A stretch of 64,000 bases of DNA from Marinobacter goseongensis (GCF_023156235.1 NZ_JAKZAI010000009.1:1-64000), one strand, 5' to 3'. Shown: positions 15,729-25,540, counted from the stretch's first letter. Numbers and translations: made by a program. Notes: generated by a model not told the origin, from the letters alone.

Positions 15729-17567
15729 CTATTCGTCGTGCAAGGCTGCGTAGATGTTTTCTGCCAGCGACTTGCTGATGCCCTGGACCTTGGTCATCTC
15801 GTCGATACTGGCTTTGCGAAGTTCCTGTATGCCGCCAAAATAGCGAATCAGATCCCGCCGGCGCTTCGGACCAACGCCCTCGATCCCCTCCAGCGTGGAC
15901 TGCCGCCGTTTTTTATCACGCCGGGCCCGGTGCCCGGTAATCGCGAAGCGATGGGATTCGTCGCGAATATGCTGAATCAGATGCAACGCCGGTGAGTCTG
16001 CGGGCACCCGGAACACATCCCCCGTCATGGCATCGATCAATTGCTCCATGCCGGCGCGACGGGTGACGCCTTTGGCGACGCCAATCAGCGGAATGTCTGA
16101 AATCTCAAGCTCATCAAACACTTCCCGGGCAATATTCAACTGCCCCTTACCACCGTCAATAAACACCAGATCCGGCCGCTTTCCGTCACCGGACACCATT
16201 CGCTTGTAGCGACGGGTCAGCACCTGGCGCATGGCCGCATAGTCATCACCGGCGGTCACACCCTCGATGTTATACAGGCGGTAATCGCTCTTCAGCGGAC
16301 CATTCTCATCGAAAACCACACAGGATGCGACCGTGTTTTCGCCATGGCTGTGGCTGATATCAAAACATTCCATGCGTGACGGGGTTTCCGTCAGCTCGAG
16401 CATGTCCTTCAGGGCCAACAGACGTCGATAGACGGTTTCTTTAATGGCGAGGTGGCTGAGCAACGTTTGCCGGGCGTTGGTCATGGCCAGTTCAAGCCAT
16501 TTCCGGCGCTCGCCACGCACATTACGGCGAATGCGGGTGTCCCGCCCTGCCGATTCACTCAAGGCTTGCGCCAGCAGTTCCTGGCCGTCCACCTCAACGG
16601 GCACCAGAACATCGCGGGGAATTTCCCGCCGGGTGCTGCCGCCAAAGTAATACTGGCCGAGAAAAGCGCTCAGCAGCTCGCCCTCGGACTGCTCAATGGA
16701 ATAGCGGGGAAAGTAGTCCTTGGTGCCCAGCACCCGACCGCCCCGGACAATGATCACCACAACGCACACAACCCCGGCATCCTGTTCAATGGCAACCACG
16801 TCTGCGTCACCACCCTCGCCATCGACCGACTGCTGCTCCTGCACATGGCGCAGATGGTTGATCTGGTCGCGGCAGCTGGCGGCCTTTTCGAACTCGAGGT
16901 TTTTCGAGGCGGTTTCCATCGCTGCCATCAGGTCGTGGATGATGGCGGGGTTTTTTCCCTCCAGGAACATGGAGGCGTGGCGGATGTCTTCCTGGTAGTC
17001 CTCGGGCGTGATGAATTCAACGCAAGGCGCGGTACATCGGTTGATCTGGTACTGCAGACAGGGGCGTGTTCTGTTTCTGAAATAGCTTTCATTACATGAT
17101 CTTATGCGAAATACTTTCTGCAGTATGTTAAGACTTTCCTTGACGGCGCCGGAGCTCGGGAACGGTCCGAACCAGGTTCCACCGCCCTTCTTGGTGCGCC
17201 CTCGCCTGAACGTCAGCGACGGGTAATCGGCGTGAGAAGACAGATAAATATAAGGATAGGATTTATCGTCCCGAAGCAGAATATTGTAGGGCGGCCGCAG
17301 GGATTTGATGAGGTTCTGCTCAAGCAGCAGAGCTTCGGTTTCACTGCCGGTAATGGTGACTTCGATGGACGCGATTCTGGCAACCAGCGCTTCAGTCTTC
17401 GGCGCCAGCCCGGTCTTGCGAAAGTAGCTACCCACCCGTTTCTTGAGATTCCGGGCCTTACCGACGTACAACACGGAACCACCGTCATCGAACATGCGAT
17501 AGACGCCGGGCCGTTCTGTTAATTGCTTGAGAAAGCTGCGGGAATCGAATTCAGACCTGGTCGGCAT
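15729..17567 (-). CDS. uvrC: UvrABC excinuclease subunit C
   Basis: This 612-residue protein has a GIY-YIG nuclease domain at 15-95 (GVYRM, then [18 protein letters not shown]), a UvrB-binding UVR motif near 205-235, a C-terminal RNase H-like endonuclease (ECFDISH, then FIDGGKGQL) and a terminal helix-hairpin-helix. It makes both incisions in nucleotide-excision repair. The start overlaps the end of the response-regulator gene by 17 bases, giving translational coupling. Confidence 0.97.
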   Translation of the reverse strand: MPTRSEFDSRSFLKQLTERPGVYRMFDDGGSVLYVGKARNLKKRVGSYFRKTGLAPKTEALVARIASIEVTITGSETEALLLEQNLIKSLRPPYNILLRDDKSYPYIYLSSHADYPSLTFRRGRTKKGGGTWFGPFPSSGAVKESLNILQKVFRIRSCNESYFRNRTRPCLQYQINRCTAPCVEFITPEDYQEDIRHASMFLEGKNPAIIHDLMAAMETASKNLEFEKAASCRDQINHLRHVQEQQSVDGEGGDADVVAIEQDAGVVCVVVIIVRGGRVLGTKDYFPRYSIEQSEGELLSAFLGQYYFGGSTRREIPRDVLVPVEVDGQELLAQALSESAGRDTRIRRNVRGERRKWLELAMTNARQTLLSHLAIKETVYRRLLALKDMLELTETPSRMECFDISHSHGENTVASCVVFDENGPLKSDYRLYNIEGVTAGDDYAAMRQVLTRRYKRMVSGDGKRPDLVFIDGGKGQLNIAREVFDELEISDIPLIGVAKGVTRRAGMEQLIDAMTGDVFRVPADSPALHLIQHIRDESHRFAITGHRARRDKKRRQSTLEGIEGVGPKRRRDLIRYFGGIQELRKASIDEMTKVQGISKSLAENIYAALHDE

Positions 17568-18213
17568 CGAGCAATCCGAGCCGTACCGCCATCAAAGCGA
17601 GCTCAACGTCGCTGGAAATTTCCAGCTTCTCGAATATCCGGTAACGGTAACTGTTGACGGTTTTTGGACTTAGACAGAGCTTGTCCGAGATGTCCTGAAC
17701 TTTCTGGCAGTCAACCACCATCATGGCGATCTGCATCTCACGTTCGGACAAGCGGTCGAACAGGGAGAGATCCCCGTCTTCGCCATTGTGGTCGCCCCCC
17801 AGCTGTTTGAGGGCCATTTTCTGGGCAATTTCAGGGCTGATGTAACGCTGACCGGAATGGGCCATGCGAATGGCGCGGACCATTTCCTTAATGTCTGCAC
17901 CCTTGGTGATGTACGCCGAGGCCCCGCTTTGCATGACGCGAGTCGGGTATGGATCATCGGCGCAGGCGGTCACGACAATCACGCGGATGGCGTCGTCAAT
18001 CCGCAGGATACGACGGGTGGCTTCAAGACCACCGATACCCGGCATCCGGATATCCATCAGAACAATATCCGGGGACTGCTTACGGACGAACTCAATGGCA
18101 TCCTCACCGGATGAGGCCTGGCCGATGACGTCAATGTCGGGGTTATCCGCCAGCATCCGGGTAATCCCCGAGCGCACCAGCTCATGGTCATCAACAACCA
18201 ATACCCTGATCAA
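17551..18213 (-). CDS. uvrY: GacA/UvrY-type LuxR-family response regulator
   Basis: This 220-residue protein has a receiver domain (phospho-acceptor Asp in VLMDIRMPG, about residue 54) and a C-terminal LuxR helix-turn-helix (LSEREMQIAMMVVD, then LSPKTVNSYRYRIF). Upstream of uvrC it is the standard GacA/UvrY, partner of the GacS/BarA kinase, activating small RNAs of the Csr/Rsm system. It controls motility, biofilm and carbon metabolism in relatives. Confidence 0.93.
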   Translation of the reverse strand: MIRVLVVDDHELVRSGITRMLADNPDIDVIGQASSGEDAIEFVRKQSPDIVLMDIRMPGIGGLEATRRILRIDDAIRVIVVTACADDPYPTRVMQSGASAYITKGADIKEMVRAIRMAHSGQRYISPEIAQKMALKQLGGDHNGEDGDLSLFDRLSEREMQIAMMVVDCQKVQDISDKLCLSPKTVNSYRYRIFEKLEISSDVELALMAVRLGLLDADQV

Positions 18214-18316
18214 AACTCACCTCACACGCGGCTTCTGGTAAAAACACACGGATTGTACCGCCTAAGAAAGGCCCCGGGTAGGTGTTTCAGGGGTTTCATC
18301 CAAACTGAATGTACGC

Positions 18317-18568
18317 TCAAGCAGGCTGCCCAAGCCCGGCGGTGTTCTCAACCGGGTCGAACCACACCACCAGTTCACCACGGCGTACCGCCGCCATCAC
18401 CCGGCCGCGTTCAGCCATCGGGTTTTCGGTGTCGTTCAGGCCATGGTAACGAGTGCAGTATTCGTCAACGAGCCCGTCAATCTGATCCTCAGACAGCAAC
18501 CCGGTATCCACCACAAACTTTTCTTCCCGGGGATCGGATTGCCCCTGCTGGCTGGCATCGTCGGTCAT
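18317..18568 (-). CDS. YheU family protein
   Basis: This 83-residue acidic protein contains the YheU (UPF0270) pattern: LLSEDQIDGLVDEYCTRYHG, an acidic ERGRV segment, then a RGELVVWFDP strand. YheU proteins are small and of unknown function, found across gammaproteobacteria. It lies 4 bases downstream of the DUF1330 gene on the same strand and is likely co-transcribed. Confidence 0.75.
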   Translation of the reverse strand: MTDDASQQGQSDPREEKFVVDTGLLSEDQIDGLVDEYCTRYHGLNDTENPMAERGRVMAAVRRGELVVWFDPVENTAGLGQPA

Positions 18569-18572
18569 GCTG

Positions 18573-18977
18573 TCAGCTCTGGCCCTCGAGGTTGGCCACC
18601 AGTCGCGAATCTTCCAGGGCCGCCGTACGGTGTTTCACCACGCCTTTATATTCCTGGCTCTCGATCATCGCCATAAAGGCGTCAATCGAGGGGTAGCGGA
18701 CCAGCAACACCTGATCCCACGATTCGTCAGGCGGCGCAATCAGCGAGCCCAGGCTTCGGCCCGACCAGATCACCTCGGCACCGACCTCGCGCACACAGGC
18801 GGCGGCTTCTTTCATGTAGAGAGAATAAGCCTCGCGGCCCGAACGCTCCGCAGTTTCATCCTTGTATTGCGCCCGCTCACGGAATCGTAAAAGGTTCAGC
18901 ATTACCACCGGGTGATCTTTTGGCGTATCCGCGAGGACTTTCTGGAGCTGCTCCGGAGTCGGATTGACGGTTTCCAT
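18573..18977 (-). CDS. DUF1330 domain protein
   Basis: This 134-residue protein shows VVMLNLLRFRERAQY, then YSLYMKEAAACVREVGAEVIWSGR, and finally WDQVLLVRYPSIDAFMAMIESQEYKGVVKHRTAAL. That is the dimeric alpha-beta barrel (DUF1330/EthD-like) pattern, with a strand-helix-strand repeat. No catalytic role is established. It is upstream of the YheU gene in the same short operon. Confidence 0.85.
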   Translation of the reverse strand: METVNPTPEQLQKVLADTPKDHPVVMLNLLRFRERAQYKDETAERSGREAYSLYMKEAAACVREVGAEVIWSGRSLGSLIAPPDESWDQVLLVRYPSIDAFMAMIESQEYKGVVKHRTAALEDSRLVANLEGQS

Positions 18978-19278
18978 GTGCTTCCTTGGTTTTCAGGCTC
19001 TGGACGGTCGTTATAGGTTGTCTGAAATCGCTGTCACTATAGCTTAGCACGGCATGGCGTCACCAAATGCTTTGAATTACATTTCGTTTAGCGGTAACGG
19101 CTTTTTGTTGGGGAAGGAGGGCGGATGGGCGCGTGGACATAGTGGCCGAGGGTGACGTCGGGCAATTCCAGGCGCTCAAGGGATGGTGCACCCAGGGGCC
19201 ACCATCAGCGCGCGTTTCGGACGTTCGGGTGACAGAGTCTGAAGCCTCTGTGGACGGGTTCCGGGATTTTCAGACCCA
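18978..19278. other. gene-poor interval before tRNA-Ser
   Basis: No convincing gene is visible on either strand. An AT-rich stretch near 19,000-19,095 could hold the promoter for the DUF1330-YheU pair. A 7-bp inverted repeat (GATGGTG 19182-19188, CACCATC 19200-19206) is the only clear structure. Confidence 0.4.
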
Positions 19279-19307
19279 ATAAAAAAACCCCAGCGAACGC
19301 TGGGGTT
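19279..19307 (-). terminator. intrinsic terminator of tRNA-Ser
   Basis: On the minus strand CCCCAGCG/CGCTGGGG (19288-19305) forms a strong hairpin followed by a run of Ts (19281-19287 read as T). It lies just downstream of the tRNA-Ser gene. Confidence 0.85.
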
Positions 19308-19313
19308 TCATGT

Positions 19314-19404
19314 TGGCGGAGAGAGAGGGATTCGAACCCTCGATACGCTATTAACGTATACACACTTTCCAGGCGTGCGCCTTCAGCCACTCGGCCACCT
19401 CTCC
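19314..19404 (-). tRNA. tRNA-Ser (anticodon GGA)
   Basis: The reverse complement begins GGAGAGGTGGCCGAGTGGC, has anticodon loop CTGGAAA, a long variable arm typical of class II tRNAs, T-loop GTTCGAATC and an encoded CCA. At 91 bases its length fits tRNA-Ser. Confidence 0.95.
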
Positions 19405-19624
19405 AATAACCTGTTCCAAATCAGCAACGTCGTCACTCATTTGAGGGCGCAAACTCTAATGAATTTTCAGGCGTTTGGCAACTGCCACCGGATAAATCCA
19501 TAAAAAATTATTACCCCGCCGGCGGATTGCTTAACGATCAGGCGGTTTGCGGGCTACTATCAGACAGGAACCAGAAAACGGCCGAGCCCAGCCACCCACA
19601 CCCCTGCCAGTCCCGGGAGCTCCC

Positions 19625-20155
19625 ATGTTGATGAAAGCCGAACAATCCATCCTTGTACTCGTTGATCTTCAGGAGAAGCTGATGCCGGCGATCAGCCATG
19701 GCGGTGACGTGATCCATCAATGCCTCACTCTGGCCACCCTGGCAGGCCTGCTTGATGTTCCCGTGGTGGGAACGGAACAACTCCCTGACAAGCTCGGCCA
19801 TAACGTGGCCGATGTGCGCGAGCTGTGCGACCAGACAATTGCGAAAGTCTATTTTGACGCCTGCCCCGATGGCCTGATCGACGCACTCCCCGAGGGTCGC
19901 CAGCAGATCGTTATTGGCGGTTGCGAGACCCATGTATGCATGATGCAAACGGCTCTGAGCCTGCTTGATGCCGGCTTCAAGGTCTGGGTGGTAGCCGATG
20001 CGACCGGCTCACGCAATGAGTTCGACCGTGACGTGGCACTGGATCGGCTGAGCGAAAGCGGTGCCCGGATCGTTACCGTGGAAATGGTGGCGTTCGAATG
20101 GATGCGTCACTGCCAACACCCGCAATTCAGGAACATACAGGCGCTGATCAAGTAG
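19625..20155 (+). CDS. isochorismatase-family cysteine hydrolase
   Basis: The ATG at 19625 is preceded by GGGAG, giving a 176-residue protein. Family residues are visible: the Asp in LVDLQEKLMPAI near the N-terminus, and the nucleophilic Cys in GGCETHVCMMQTAL, with the usual cis-peptide segment just before it. These hydrolases act on amides, nicotinamide or isochorismate-like compounds; the substrate here is unknown. It stands alone between tRNA-Ser and the bicupin gene. Confidence 0.87.
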   Translation: MLMKAEQSILVLVDLQEKLMPAISHGGDVIHQCLTLATLAGLLDVPVVGTEQLPDKLGHNVADVRELCDQTIAKVYFDACPDGLIDALPEGRQQIVIGGCETHVCMMQTALSLLDAGFKVWVVADATGSRNEFDRDVALDRLSESGARIVTVEMVAFEWMRHCQHPQFRNIQALIK

Positions 20156-20221
20156 AAACATCCGCCTGCCGGTTACCGACGTAGTCTGTCGCTGGAAACC
20201 ACAGTTGCCATAGGGGTTACG

Positions 20222-20887
20222 ATGCTTAACATGGATTTTTCCCGCAGGGTTGTGGTCAGGACCGCCGAACAGGAATGGGTGCCCAGCCCGGCCGGCGGCG
20301 TTCTGCGCAAACCCCTCGCGCGGGAAGAGGCAGAGCGCGGACACGCCACCAGCGTGGTGCGCTATGAGCCCGGCGCCTCATTCAAGCGCCACGAGCACCC
20401 TCTGGGGGAAGAAATCCTCGTTCTGGACGGTGTTTTTTCCGATGAAACCGGCGATTATCCCGCGGGCACCTATCTGCGTAATCCACCGGGCACCGGTCAC
20501 GCCCCGTTCAGCAAAGACGGCTGCTCCCTGTTGGTCAAGCTTCACCAGTTTGATCCGCGGGACCTGGCCACCGTGCGGATTGATACCAACACAACACCCT
20601 GGCTTCCGGGCATCGGAGGCCTGCAGGTGATGCCGCTCCACGGATTCGAGCACGAGCATGTGGCTCTGGTAAAATGGCCAGCCAACGAGGTATTTCAACC
20701 TCACAGGCATTTTGGTGGTGAAGAAATCTTCGTCCTTTCCGGCGAGTTTTGCGATGAGCACGGTCGCTACCCGGAGGGCACCTGGTTACGAAGCCCTCAC
20801 CTCAGTCAGCACCACCCGTTTGTCGATCAGGAAACGGTCATCTGGGTGAAGACCGGTCATTTACTCGCGGAACCGGCAGGTCACTGA
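20222..20887 (+). CDS. bicupin protein (ChrR-like cupin)
   Basis: This 221-residue protein has two cupin barrels. The first has KRHEHPLGEEILVLDGVFSDE (about 56-76) and the second PHRHFGGEEIFVLSGEFCDE (about 160-179); both supply the His/Glu metal ligands. The pattern resembles the cupin half of ChrR anti-sigma factors, but no zinc-finger ASD domain is present, so it is probably a metal-binding stress or detoxification protein rather than an anti-sigma factor. The function is not known. Confidence 0.82.
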   Translation: MLNMDFSRRVVVRTAEQEWVPSPAGGVLRKPLAREEAERGHATSVVRYEPGASFKRHEHPLGEEILVLDGVFSDETGDYPAGTYLRNPPGTGHAPFSKDGCSLLVKLHQFDPRDLATVRIDTNTTPWLPGIGGLQVMPLHGFEHEHVALVKWPANEVFQPHRHFGGEEIFVLSGEFCDEHGRYPEGTWLRSPHLSQHHPFVDQETVIWVKTGHLLAEPAGH

Positions 20888-20898
20888 CCCGCCGGACT

Positions 20899-21516
20899 TC
20901 AGGAGGGCCGGGGTATCTTGAAAACCTCCCCGAATGTGACGTATTCACTGCCCCCGAGACGCCCGATCGGGTCGATAGTGGCACCGTCGAAGGTCATTCG
21001 GTTCTTGTCATCGTGGCGGATAACGTCATCAGACACCCATACCCGCGTCACCTTTCCGAACACCAGTGACTGGGGCGCTTCGCCAATCTCCTTGATCTCG
21101 TAAAGCTCACACGCAAATGCGACGTGACAATCCTTCAGGCGAGGCAGCTCAGCGCCCTCAAAGTCAGCCAGTTCCAGGTCAAGATTAGCGAGTTCGGAGT
21201 CACCATGGGGTAGCGAACGGGACGATTCGGTCACGGCAGACGCAAGACCGCGATGGGCGATGTGAACCACAAAATGCTTGCGCGCTTCAATGTTGACCCG
21301 GGTATCTTTGGACACACCCTCCCCCGGCTTCCTGCCAACGGAAATCATCAGCAGTGGCGGATTACTGGTGATCGGCGTAAAAAACGAGAATGGCGCGAGG
21401 TTGTAGTCGCCCTCGGGGTTCTCGCTCAGCACCCACGCCACAGGCCGCGGAATCACCGTTTGCGTCAGCAGGTGATAGGCATCTTGTGGTGCCATGCCAT
21501 CCAGATCTATCAGCAT
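20899..21516 (-). CDS. flavin reductase-like FMN-binding protein
   Basis: This 205-residue protein is a split-barrel flavoprotein: TVIPRPVAWVLSENPEGDYNLAPFSFFTPITSNPPLLMISVG is the DIM6/NTAB flavin-reductase signature, followed by VVHIAHRGLASAVTESS. It binds FMN and reduces flavin or a related substrate. It lies 11 bases after the MFS gene, suggesting co-transcription. Confidence 0.88.
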   Translation of the reverse strand: MLIDLDGMAPQDAYHLLTQTVIPRPVAWVLSENPEGDYNLAPFSFFTPITSNPPLLMISVGRKPGEGVSKDTRVNIEARKHFVVHIAHRGLASAVTESSRSLPHGDSELANLDLELADFEGAELPRLKDCHVAFACELYEIKEIGEAPQSLVFGKVTRVWVSDDVIRHDDKNRMTFDGATIDPIGRLGGSEYVTFGEVFKIPRPS

Positions 21517-21527
21517 TGCGCTCTCCT

Positions 21528-22712
21528 TCAGTCAGCAATCTCAGGCGTACGTGCACGGGTCAGCCAGAAGATCATCAGTACACCATGAAGCACGAGGAAT
21601 GGCACAGCCAACATGACCAGCCCGCCCCAGCCCAGCCAGCTCAGCGCAGCGCCCGCAGACAGCGCCGCCGTCGCCTGGGCGCCGAATACCAGCATGTCAT
21701 TCAAACCCTGAACCCGGAACCGCTCCGACTCCCTGTACCCCCTGGGCAAAAGGGTTGTCCCGCCCACAAACAGGAAATTCCAGCCAATACCCAGTAACAA
21801 CAAGGCGCTGAGGTAATGGTGGAAACTGATGCCGCTGGCGGCCAGCAATACGCAACCAAGGCAGGCCAGCAGCCCGGCAGTCATCATCAGCGGCAGACCC
21901 ACGACACGGATCAACCAGCCACTGATCAATGACGGCAGGTACATGGCCAAGATGTGGAGTTGAATGACCCGTTTGGCATCGTCAAAATCGTGCCCGGCTG
22001 ACTCGGTCATGCTAAGCGGTGTCGCAGTCATGATAAAGCTCATTACCGCATAGCCAATGGCCGCTGCGCTGATCGCGGCCCAGACCAGCGGATTGGCCAG
22101 CACCTCGGGCAAAGGTCTGCCGCCCCCGGGCTGGGATTCACGAACCAGCTCTCCCCGGGCACGGTAGCCTGCTGCCAGAATTATCAGCGCAACGCCCTGA
22201 ACGATCGCGAGGCCAAACCAACTGGTCAGAAAGGGAAACGCCTCATCCGGGCCGCTGCCAATGCCCGCAATTTCCGGCCCCAGCCAGGCCGCCACCAACC
22301 CGCCCAGCAACACCCGGGCAGCGGCGGAACCGGCAAGTTCGGTGGGCACCGACTCCATCGCCGCAAATCGGTATTGATGAACCACGGCCAGCCCGGTGCC
22401 GCCGATTACGGCGGCGAGGCACAGCAATGGAAACGATCCCTGCCAGGACGCCAGGGTACCGAGCAACCCCGTCAGAATGCCCATAACCGCTCCCAGCAGC
22501 ATTACCTGCTTGCGGCCAACGCGTTCCATGAGCCAGGTAGCGGGTTTGATCGCCAGCACGGTGCCGACCACAACGAGGCCGACCGGCAGCGTCGCGTACT
22601 CGATCGACGGGGCCAGCAGCCGCCCCTGAATACTCCCGATGAAAACGACGAAAGGCGCAGTGCACATCGCCAGCGCCTGAGCGGCCACCAGTACCCCGAC
22701 ATTCAGAGGCAT
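21528..22712 (-). CDS. MFS transporter
   Basis: This 394-residue membrane protein shows about twelve helices and the MFS loop after helix 2 (MERVGRKQVMLLG). N-terminal and C-terminal halves are both complete. No substrate can be read from the sequence. It begins 3 bases after the cheR stop on the same strand, so it may be read through from the chemotaxis genes. Confidence 0.88.
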   Translation of the reverse strand: MPLNVGVLVAAQALAMCTAPFVVFIGSIQGRLLAPSIEYATLPVGLVVVGTVLAIKPATWLMERVGRKQVMLLGAVMGILTGLLGTLASWQGSFPLLCLAAVIGGTGLAVVHQYRFAAMESVPTELAGSAAARVLLGGLVAAWLGPEIAGIGSGPDEAFPFLTSWFGLAIVQGVALIILAAGYRARGELVRESQPGGGRPLPEVLANPLVWAAISAAAIGYAVMSFIMTATPLSMTESAGHDFDDAKRVIQLHILAMYLPSLISGWLIRVVGLPLMMTAGLLACLGCVLLAASGISFHHYLSALLLLGIGWNFLFVGGTTLLPRGYRESERFRVQGLNDMLVFGAQATAALSAGAALSWLGWGGLVMLAVPFLVLHGVLMIFWLTRARTPEIAD

Positions 22713-22715
22713 GGC

Positions 22716-23543
22716 TTATTTCTTCCTGTAAATGATTCCCGGGTGGCATTGCACCATTTCGTAGAGATGCGGCAGGCCATTCAATGACTCGGACGCACCG
22801 AGAATCAGATAGCCGCCAGGATTCAGGGTGGCGTGGATGCGAGTGAGGATGTCTTTCTTCAGTTCCGCCGAGAAGTAGATCAGCACGTTCCGGCACAGCA
22901 CAACGTCAAACTTCCCCAGCATGTACCGCTCAAGCAGGTTCAGTTCCTTGAACTCGACCATACTCTTGATCTGGGGCCGGATCTGCCATCCACCACTGGG
23001 AGAAGGCGTAAAAAACTGCTTCTGCCGCTCGGTAGACAACCCGCGTCCGATCGCGATCATCTCGTATTCGCCCTTGCGGGCCACCTCCAGAACGCTTTTG
23101 GATATGTCGGTGGCGGTGATTTTCACATCCCTGAGCTTCCCCGGTCGCTGCCGCCGGAACTCTTCAATGATCATTGCAACCGAATAGGGCTCCTGCCCCG
23201 TTGAGCTTGCGGCAGACCACATTCTGAGGGGCTGGAGCGACTGACGCTCGGCGAATTCCGGAAGCAGTTTGTCCTGAAGGATGCGGAAGGGATGGTTGTC
23301 ACGAAACCAGAGCGTTTCATTAGTAGTCATCGCATCAATGACCACTTCCCGCAGGTTGCTGCGGCCGGTCCGTTTCAGCCGGTCCAGCAATTCACCCAGG
23401 GTCGTGAGCTGGTTTTCCTCGAGAATTCGGCGCAGGCGGCTTTTCACCAGATACTGCTTGTTCTCACCAAGCAATATGCCGCACGCATCCTGCAGGAACG
23501 TTTTAAAGGCCTCATATTCCTGTGGCGTAATGTCAGCTTTCAT
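22716..23543 (-). CDS. cheR: chemotaxis protein methyltransferase CheR
   Basis: This 275-residue protein has a helical N-terminal domain and a SAM-dependent methyltransferase domain (SAASSTGQEPYSVAM at about 110-125; LCRNVLIYFSAELKK near 215). It methylates glutamates of chemoreceptors. It follows cheV on the same strand, as in Pseudomonas flagellar clusters. Confidence 0.95.
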   Translation of the reverse strand: MKADITPQEYEAFKTFLQDACGILLGENKQYLVKSRLRRILEENQLTTLGELLDRLKRTGRSNLREVVIDAMTTNETLWFRDNHPFRILQDKLLPEFAERQSLQPLRMWSAASSTGQEPYSVAMIIEEFRRQRPGKLRDVKITATDISKSVLEVARKGEYEMIAIGRGLSTERQKQFFTPSPSGGWQIRPQIKSMVEFKELNLLERYMLGKFDVVLCRNVLIYFSAELKKDILTRIHATLNPGGYLILGASESLNGLPHLYEMVQCHPGIIYRKK

Positions 23544-23587
23544 TGAATCTCTGCGTCAGGTGAAACAAAGGACGTCAGGGGCACAAT

Positions 23588-24517
23588 CTATTCCCTGTCG
23601 ATGATCTCCATCACTTTCTCTGCCAGCTCATCAGCACTGAACTTGGCCATGAACACATCTGCTCCCACCTTCTGCACCATCGCGGTGTTGAAGACTCCAC
23701 TGAGTGAGGTATGGAGCATGATAAAGATATCCTGGATGGCCGGATCACTCTTACAACGGGTCACCAGGGTGTAGCCATCCATTTCCGGCATTTCGACATC
23801 CGAAATCATCAACGACAGGTGGTCGCTGGCTTTTGATCCGTCCGCGGTGATCTGCTTCAGATAATCCAGTGCCTGCTTACCGTCATCACGGGTGATTACC
23901 TCCATGCCGATGGCTGTCAGGCAGCGCTCGATCTGCCGGCGGGCCACCGAGGAATCGTCTACCACCAACACCGGAAGATGCCCGGCAACCCGTTGCGCGC
24001 TTCTGGTACGAATTTCTTCAGACACATCATCCTTCAGCGGAGAAACTTCTGCAAGAATCTTTTCTACGTCAATGATTTCTACTAGTTTGTCGTCAACTTT
24101 CGTGACGGCGGTCAGGTAAATCTCCGTGCCGGCGCCTTTCGGTGGTGGGAGCATGTCTTCCCAATTCATGTTTATAATCCGGTCCACGCCTGCCACCACG
24201 AAGCCCTGAATTTTACGATTGTATTCCGTGATGATCACGAAGCTGGTGGCCAGCTCCTCCTGCGGGATACCCGGCATCCGTATCGACATGGCCAGATCAA
24301 TGATGGGAATGGTTTCACCACGGATATGGGCAACGCCCCGCACCATGCTGCGGCTGTTGGGAATCGACGACAACCTGGGGCATTGCAACACTTCCTTGAC
24401 CTTGAAAACGTTGATGCCGTACATCTGCCGGCCACGAAGGCGGAACAGCAGCAGCTCCAGGCGATTCTGCCCTACCAGCTGCGTCCGCTGATTAACACTA
24501 TCGAGTACCCCTGCCAT
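23588..24517 (-). CDS. cheV: chemotaxis coupling protein CheV
   Basis: The start is the ATG at 24517 (MAGVLDSVNQR), with GGGAGAG just upstream; the frame is open further but only with poor sequence. The 309-residue protein has an N-terminal CheW-like domain (about 15-155) and a C-terminal receiver domain (VLVVDDSSVARRQIERCL; phospho-acceptor Asp in LMISDVEMPEMDG). It couples receptors to CheA and can be phosphorylated. Confidence 0.95.
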   Translation of the reverse strand: MAGVLDSVNQRTQLVGQNRLELLLFRLRGRQMYGINVFKVKEVLQCPRLSSIPNSRSMVRGVAHIRGETIPIIDLAMSIRMPGIPQEELATSFVIITEYNRKIQGFVVAGVDRIINMNWEDMLPPPKGAGTEIYLTAVTKVDDKLVEIIDVEKILAEVSPLKDDVSEEIRTRSAQRVAGHLPVLVVDDSSVARRQIERCLTAIGMEVITRDDGKQALDYLKQITADGSKASDHLSLMISDVEMPEMDGYTLVTRCKSDPAIQDIFIMLHTSLSGVFNTAMVQKVGADVFMAKFSADELAEKVMEIIDRE

Positions 24518-24560
24518 TGCGTCTCTCCCGAAACTGCCACTTGATACCGGCATGTATTTT

Positions 24561-24672
24561 GCTGGTTTTTTTGTCATTGCCGGTCTAAACGCCAAGGATC
24601 GCCGGTTTTTTGACTCGCTAAATACGATTAACGGCAGCCAGCCGGAATCCTGAAGGACGGGCCGGTTTTTTG
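24561..24672. repeat. three GCYGGTTTTTT repeats in the cheV-flgA divergent region
   Basis: GCTGGTTTTTTTG (24561-24573), GCCGGTTTTTTG (24601-24612) and GCCGGTTTTTTG (24661-24672) recur at 40- and 60-base steps. They lie between the divergent cheV and flgA genes, where shared regulatory sites would be expected. No perfect sigma-54 or sigma-28 promoter was found in this 190-base gap. Confidence 0.5.
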
Positions 24673-24707
24673 CCTCAATACCGATAGCATAGGACAAACT
24701 ACTGCTT

Positions 24708-25421
24708 ATGCGCACCACGATTTTTGTCGCAACGTTGGCCATGGCAATGCTGGCTTCAGCGTCACCCGAACTGCAGGCGGCCAACACCACGGCCGCCCAG
24801 ATCAAGCTCGCCGCGAACGGCTTTCTGAACGCGTTCAGCGCTGAACAGGAAAAGCGTGGCTTTGCTGTGGCCTACAAAACCGGTCGACTGGACAGCCGGC
24901 TGGCCCTCGCTACCTGCAACAGGCCACTGGCGGTCAGTTTCAGCAGTGACGTGTGGAAAACTACACAGCCAACCCTTCAGGTCGCCTGCAGCGGTGATCG
25001 CCCCTGGCGGATGTTTCTGAACACCACGGTCACCATCGACGGTGATGGCCTCGTCGCTGCGCGCCCTCTGGCGCGAGGCGAAAAAGTGACAAGCGGCCTG
25101 ATTAAAGCCGAGCGGGTCACCGTCAATGCAACGCGCCGCGGCGTTATTACCGATCCGGATCAGCTTGTCGGGATGGAAATGCGGCGCGGGGTGAACACCG
25201 GCACACTCATGACGCCGGACCTTCTCTCCGCTCCTGCGGCTGTCGCACGGGGTGACCATGTTATGATCACCGCCCGAAGCGGCAATTTTTCAGTGAACTC
25301 CCGGGGCAAGGCCCTCGCGGACGCCAGCGTAGGCGACCAGGTTCTGGTAGAGAACCTGTCATCGTCACGCACCGTAAAAGCCCGGGTTACAGCGCCGGGC
25401 CAGGTCGAAATACCTATGTGA
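24708..25421 (+). CDS. flgA: flagellar basal-body P-ring formation protein FlgA
   Basis: This 237-residue secreted protein has a clear signal peptide (MRTTIFVATLAMAMLASASP). The C-terminal half is the SAF-type FlgA domain (RGEKVTSGLIKAERV, with a terminal SRTVKARVTAPGQVEI). FlgA is a periplasmic chaperone for P-ring protein FlgI. It diverges from cheV and precedes flgM. Confidence 0.93.
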   Translation: MRTTIFVATLAMAMLASASPELQAANTTAAQIKLAANGFLNAFSAEQEKRGFAVAYKTGRLDSRLALATCNRPLAVSFSSDVWKTTQPTLQVACSGDRPWRMFLNTTVTIDGDGLVAARPLARGEKVTSGLIKAERVTVNATRRGVITDPDQLVGMEMRRGVNTGTLMTPDLLSAPAAVARGDHVMITARSGNFSVNSRGKALADASVGDQVLVENLSSSRTVKARVTAPGQVEIPM

Positions 25422-25513
25422 TCAGCGGAGGGCCTTTTCCGCAAGCGGCAAGACCTTGCCGACGGTAAAGCCGCACACTAACGAAAATTCTTTTGTCAGC
25501 GCAAAAAAAATCC

Positions 25514-25540
25514 TAAAGTTTTGCAACGGGCCGCCGATAC
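25514..25540 (+). promoter_or_regulatory. sigma-28 (FliA) promoter of flgM
   Basis: TAAAGTTT at 25514-25521, an 11-base spacer and GCCGATAC at 25533-25540 match the FliA consensus (TAAAGTTT, N11, GCCGATAA) at all but the last base. It lies 61 bases before the flgM start, so FliA would drive its own anti-sigma factor, the usual feedback arrangement. Confidence 0.9.

Noticed and set aside
19182..19206. Inverted repeat near tRNA-Ser as a terminator
   Set aside because: The stem is only 7 bp with an 11-base loop and no T-tract; the real terminator lies at 19279-19307.
24518..24805. Longer CheV start
   Set aside because: The upstream residues do not resemble CheV and would run through the regulatory gap and the opposite-strand flgA gene.
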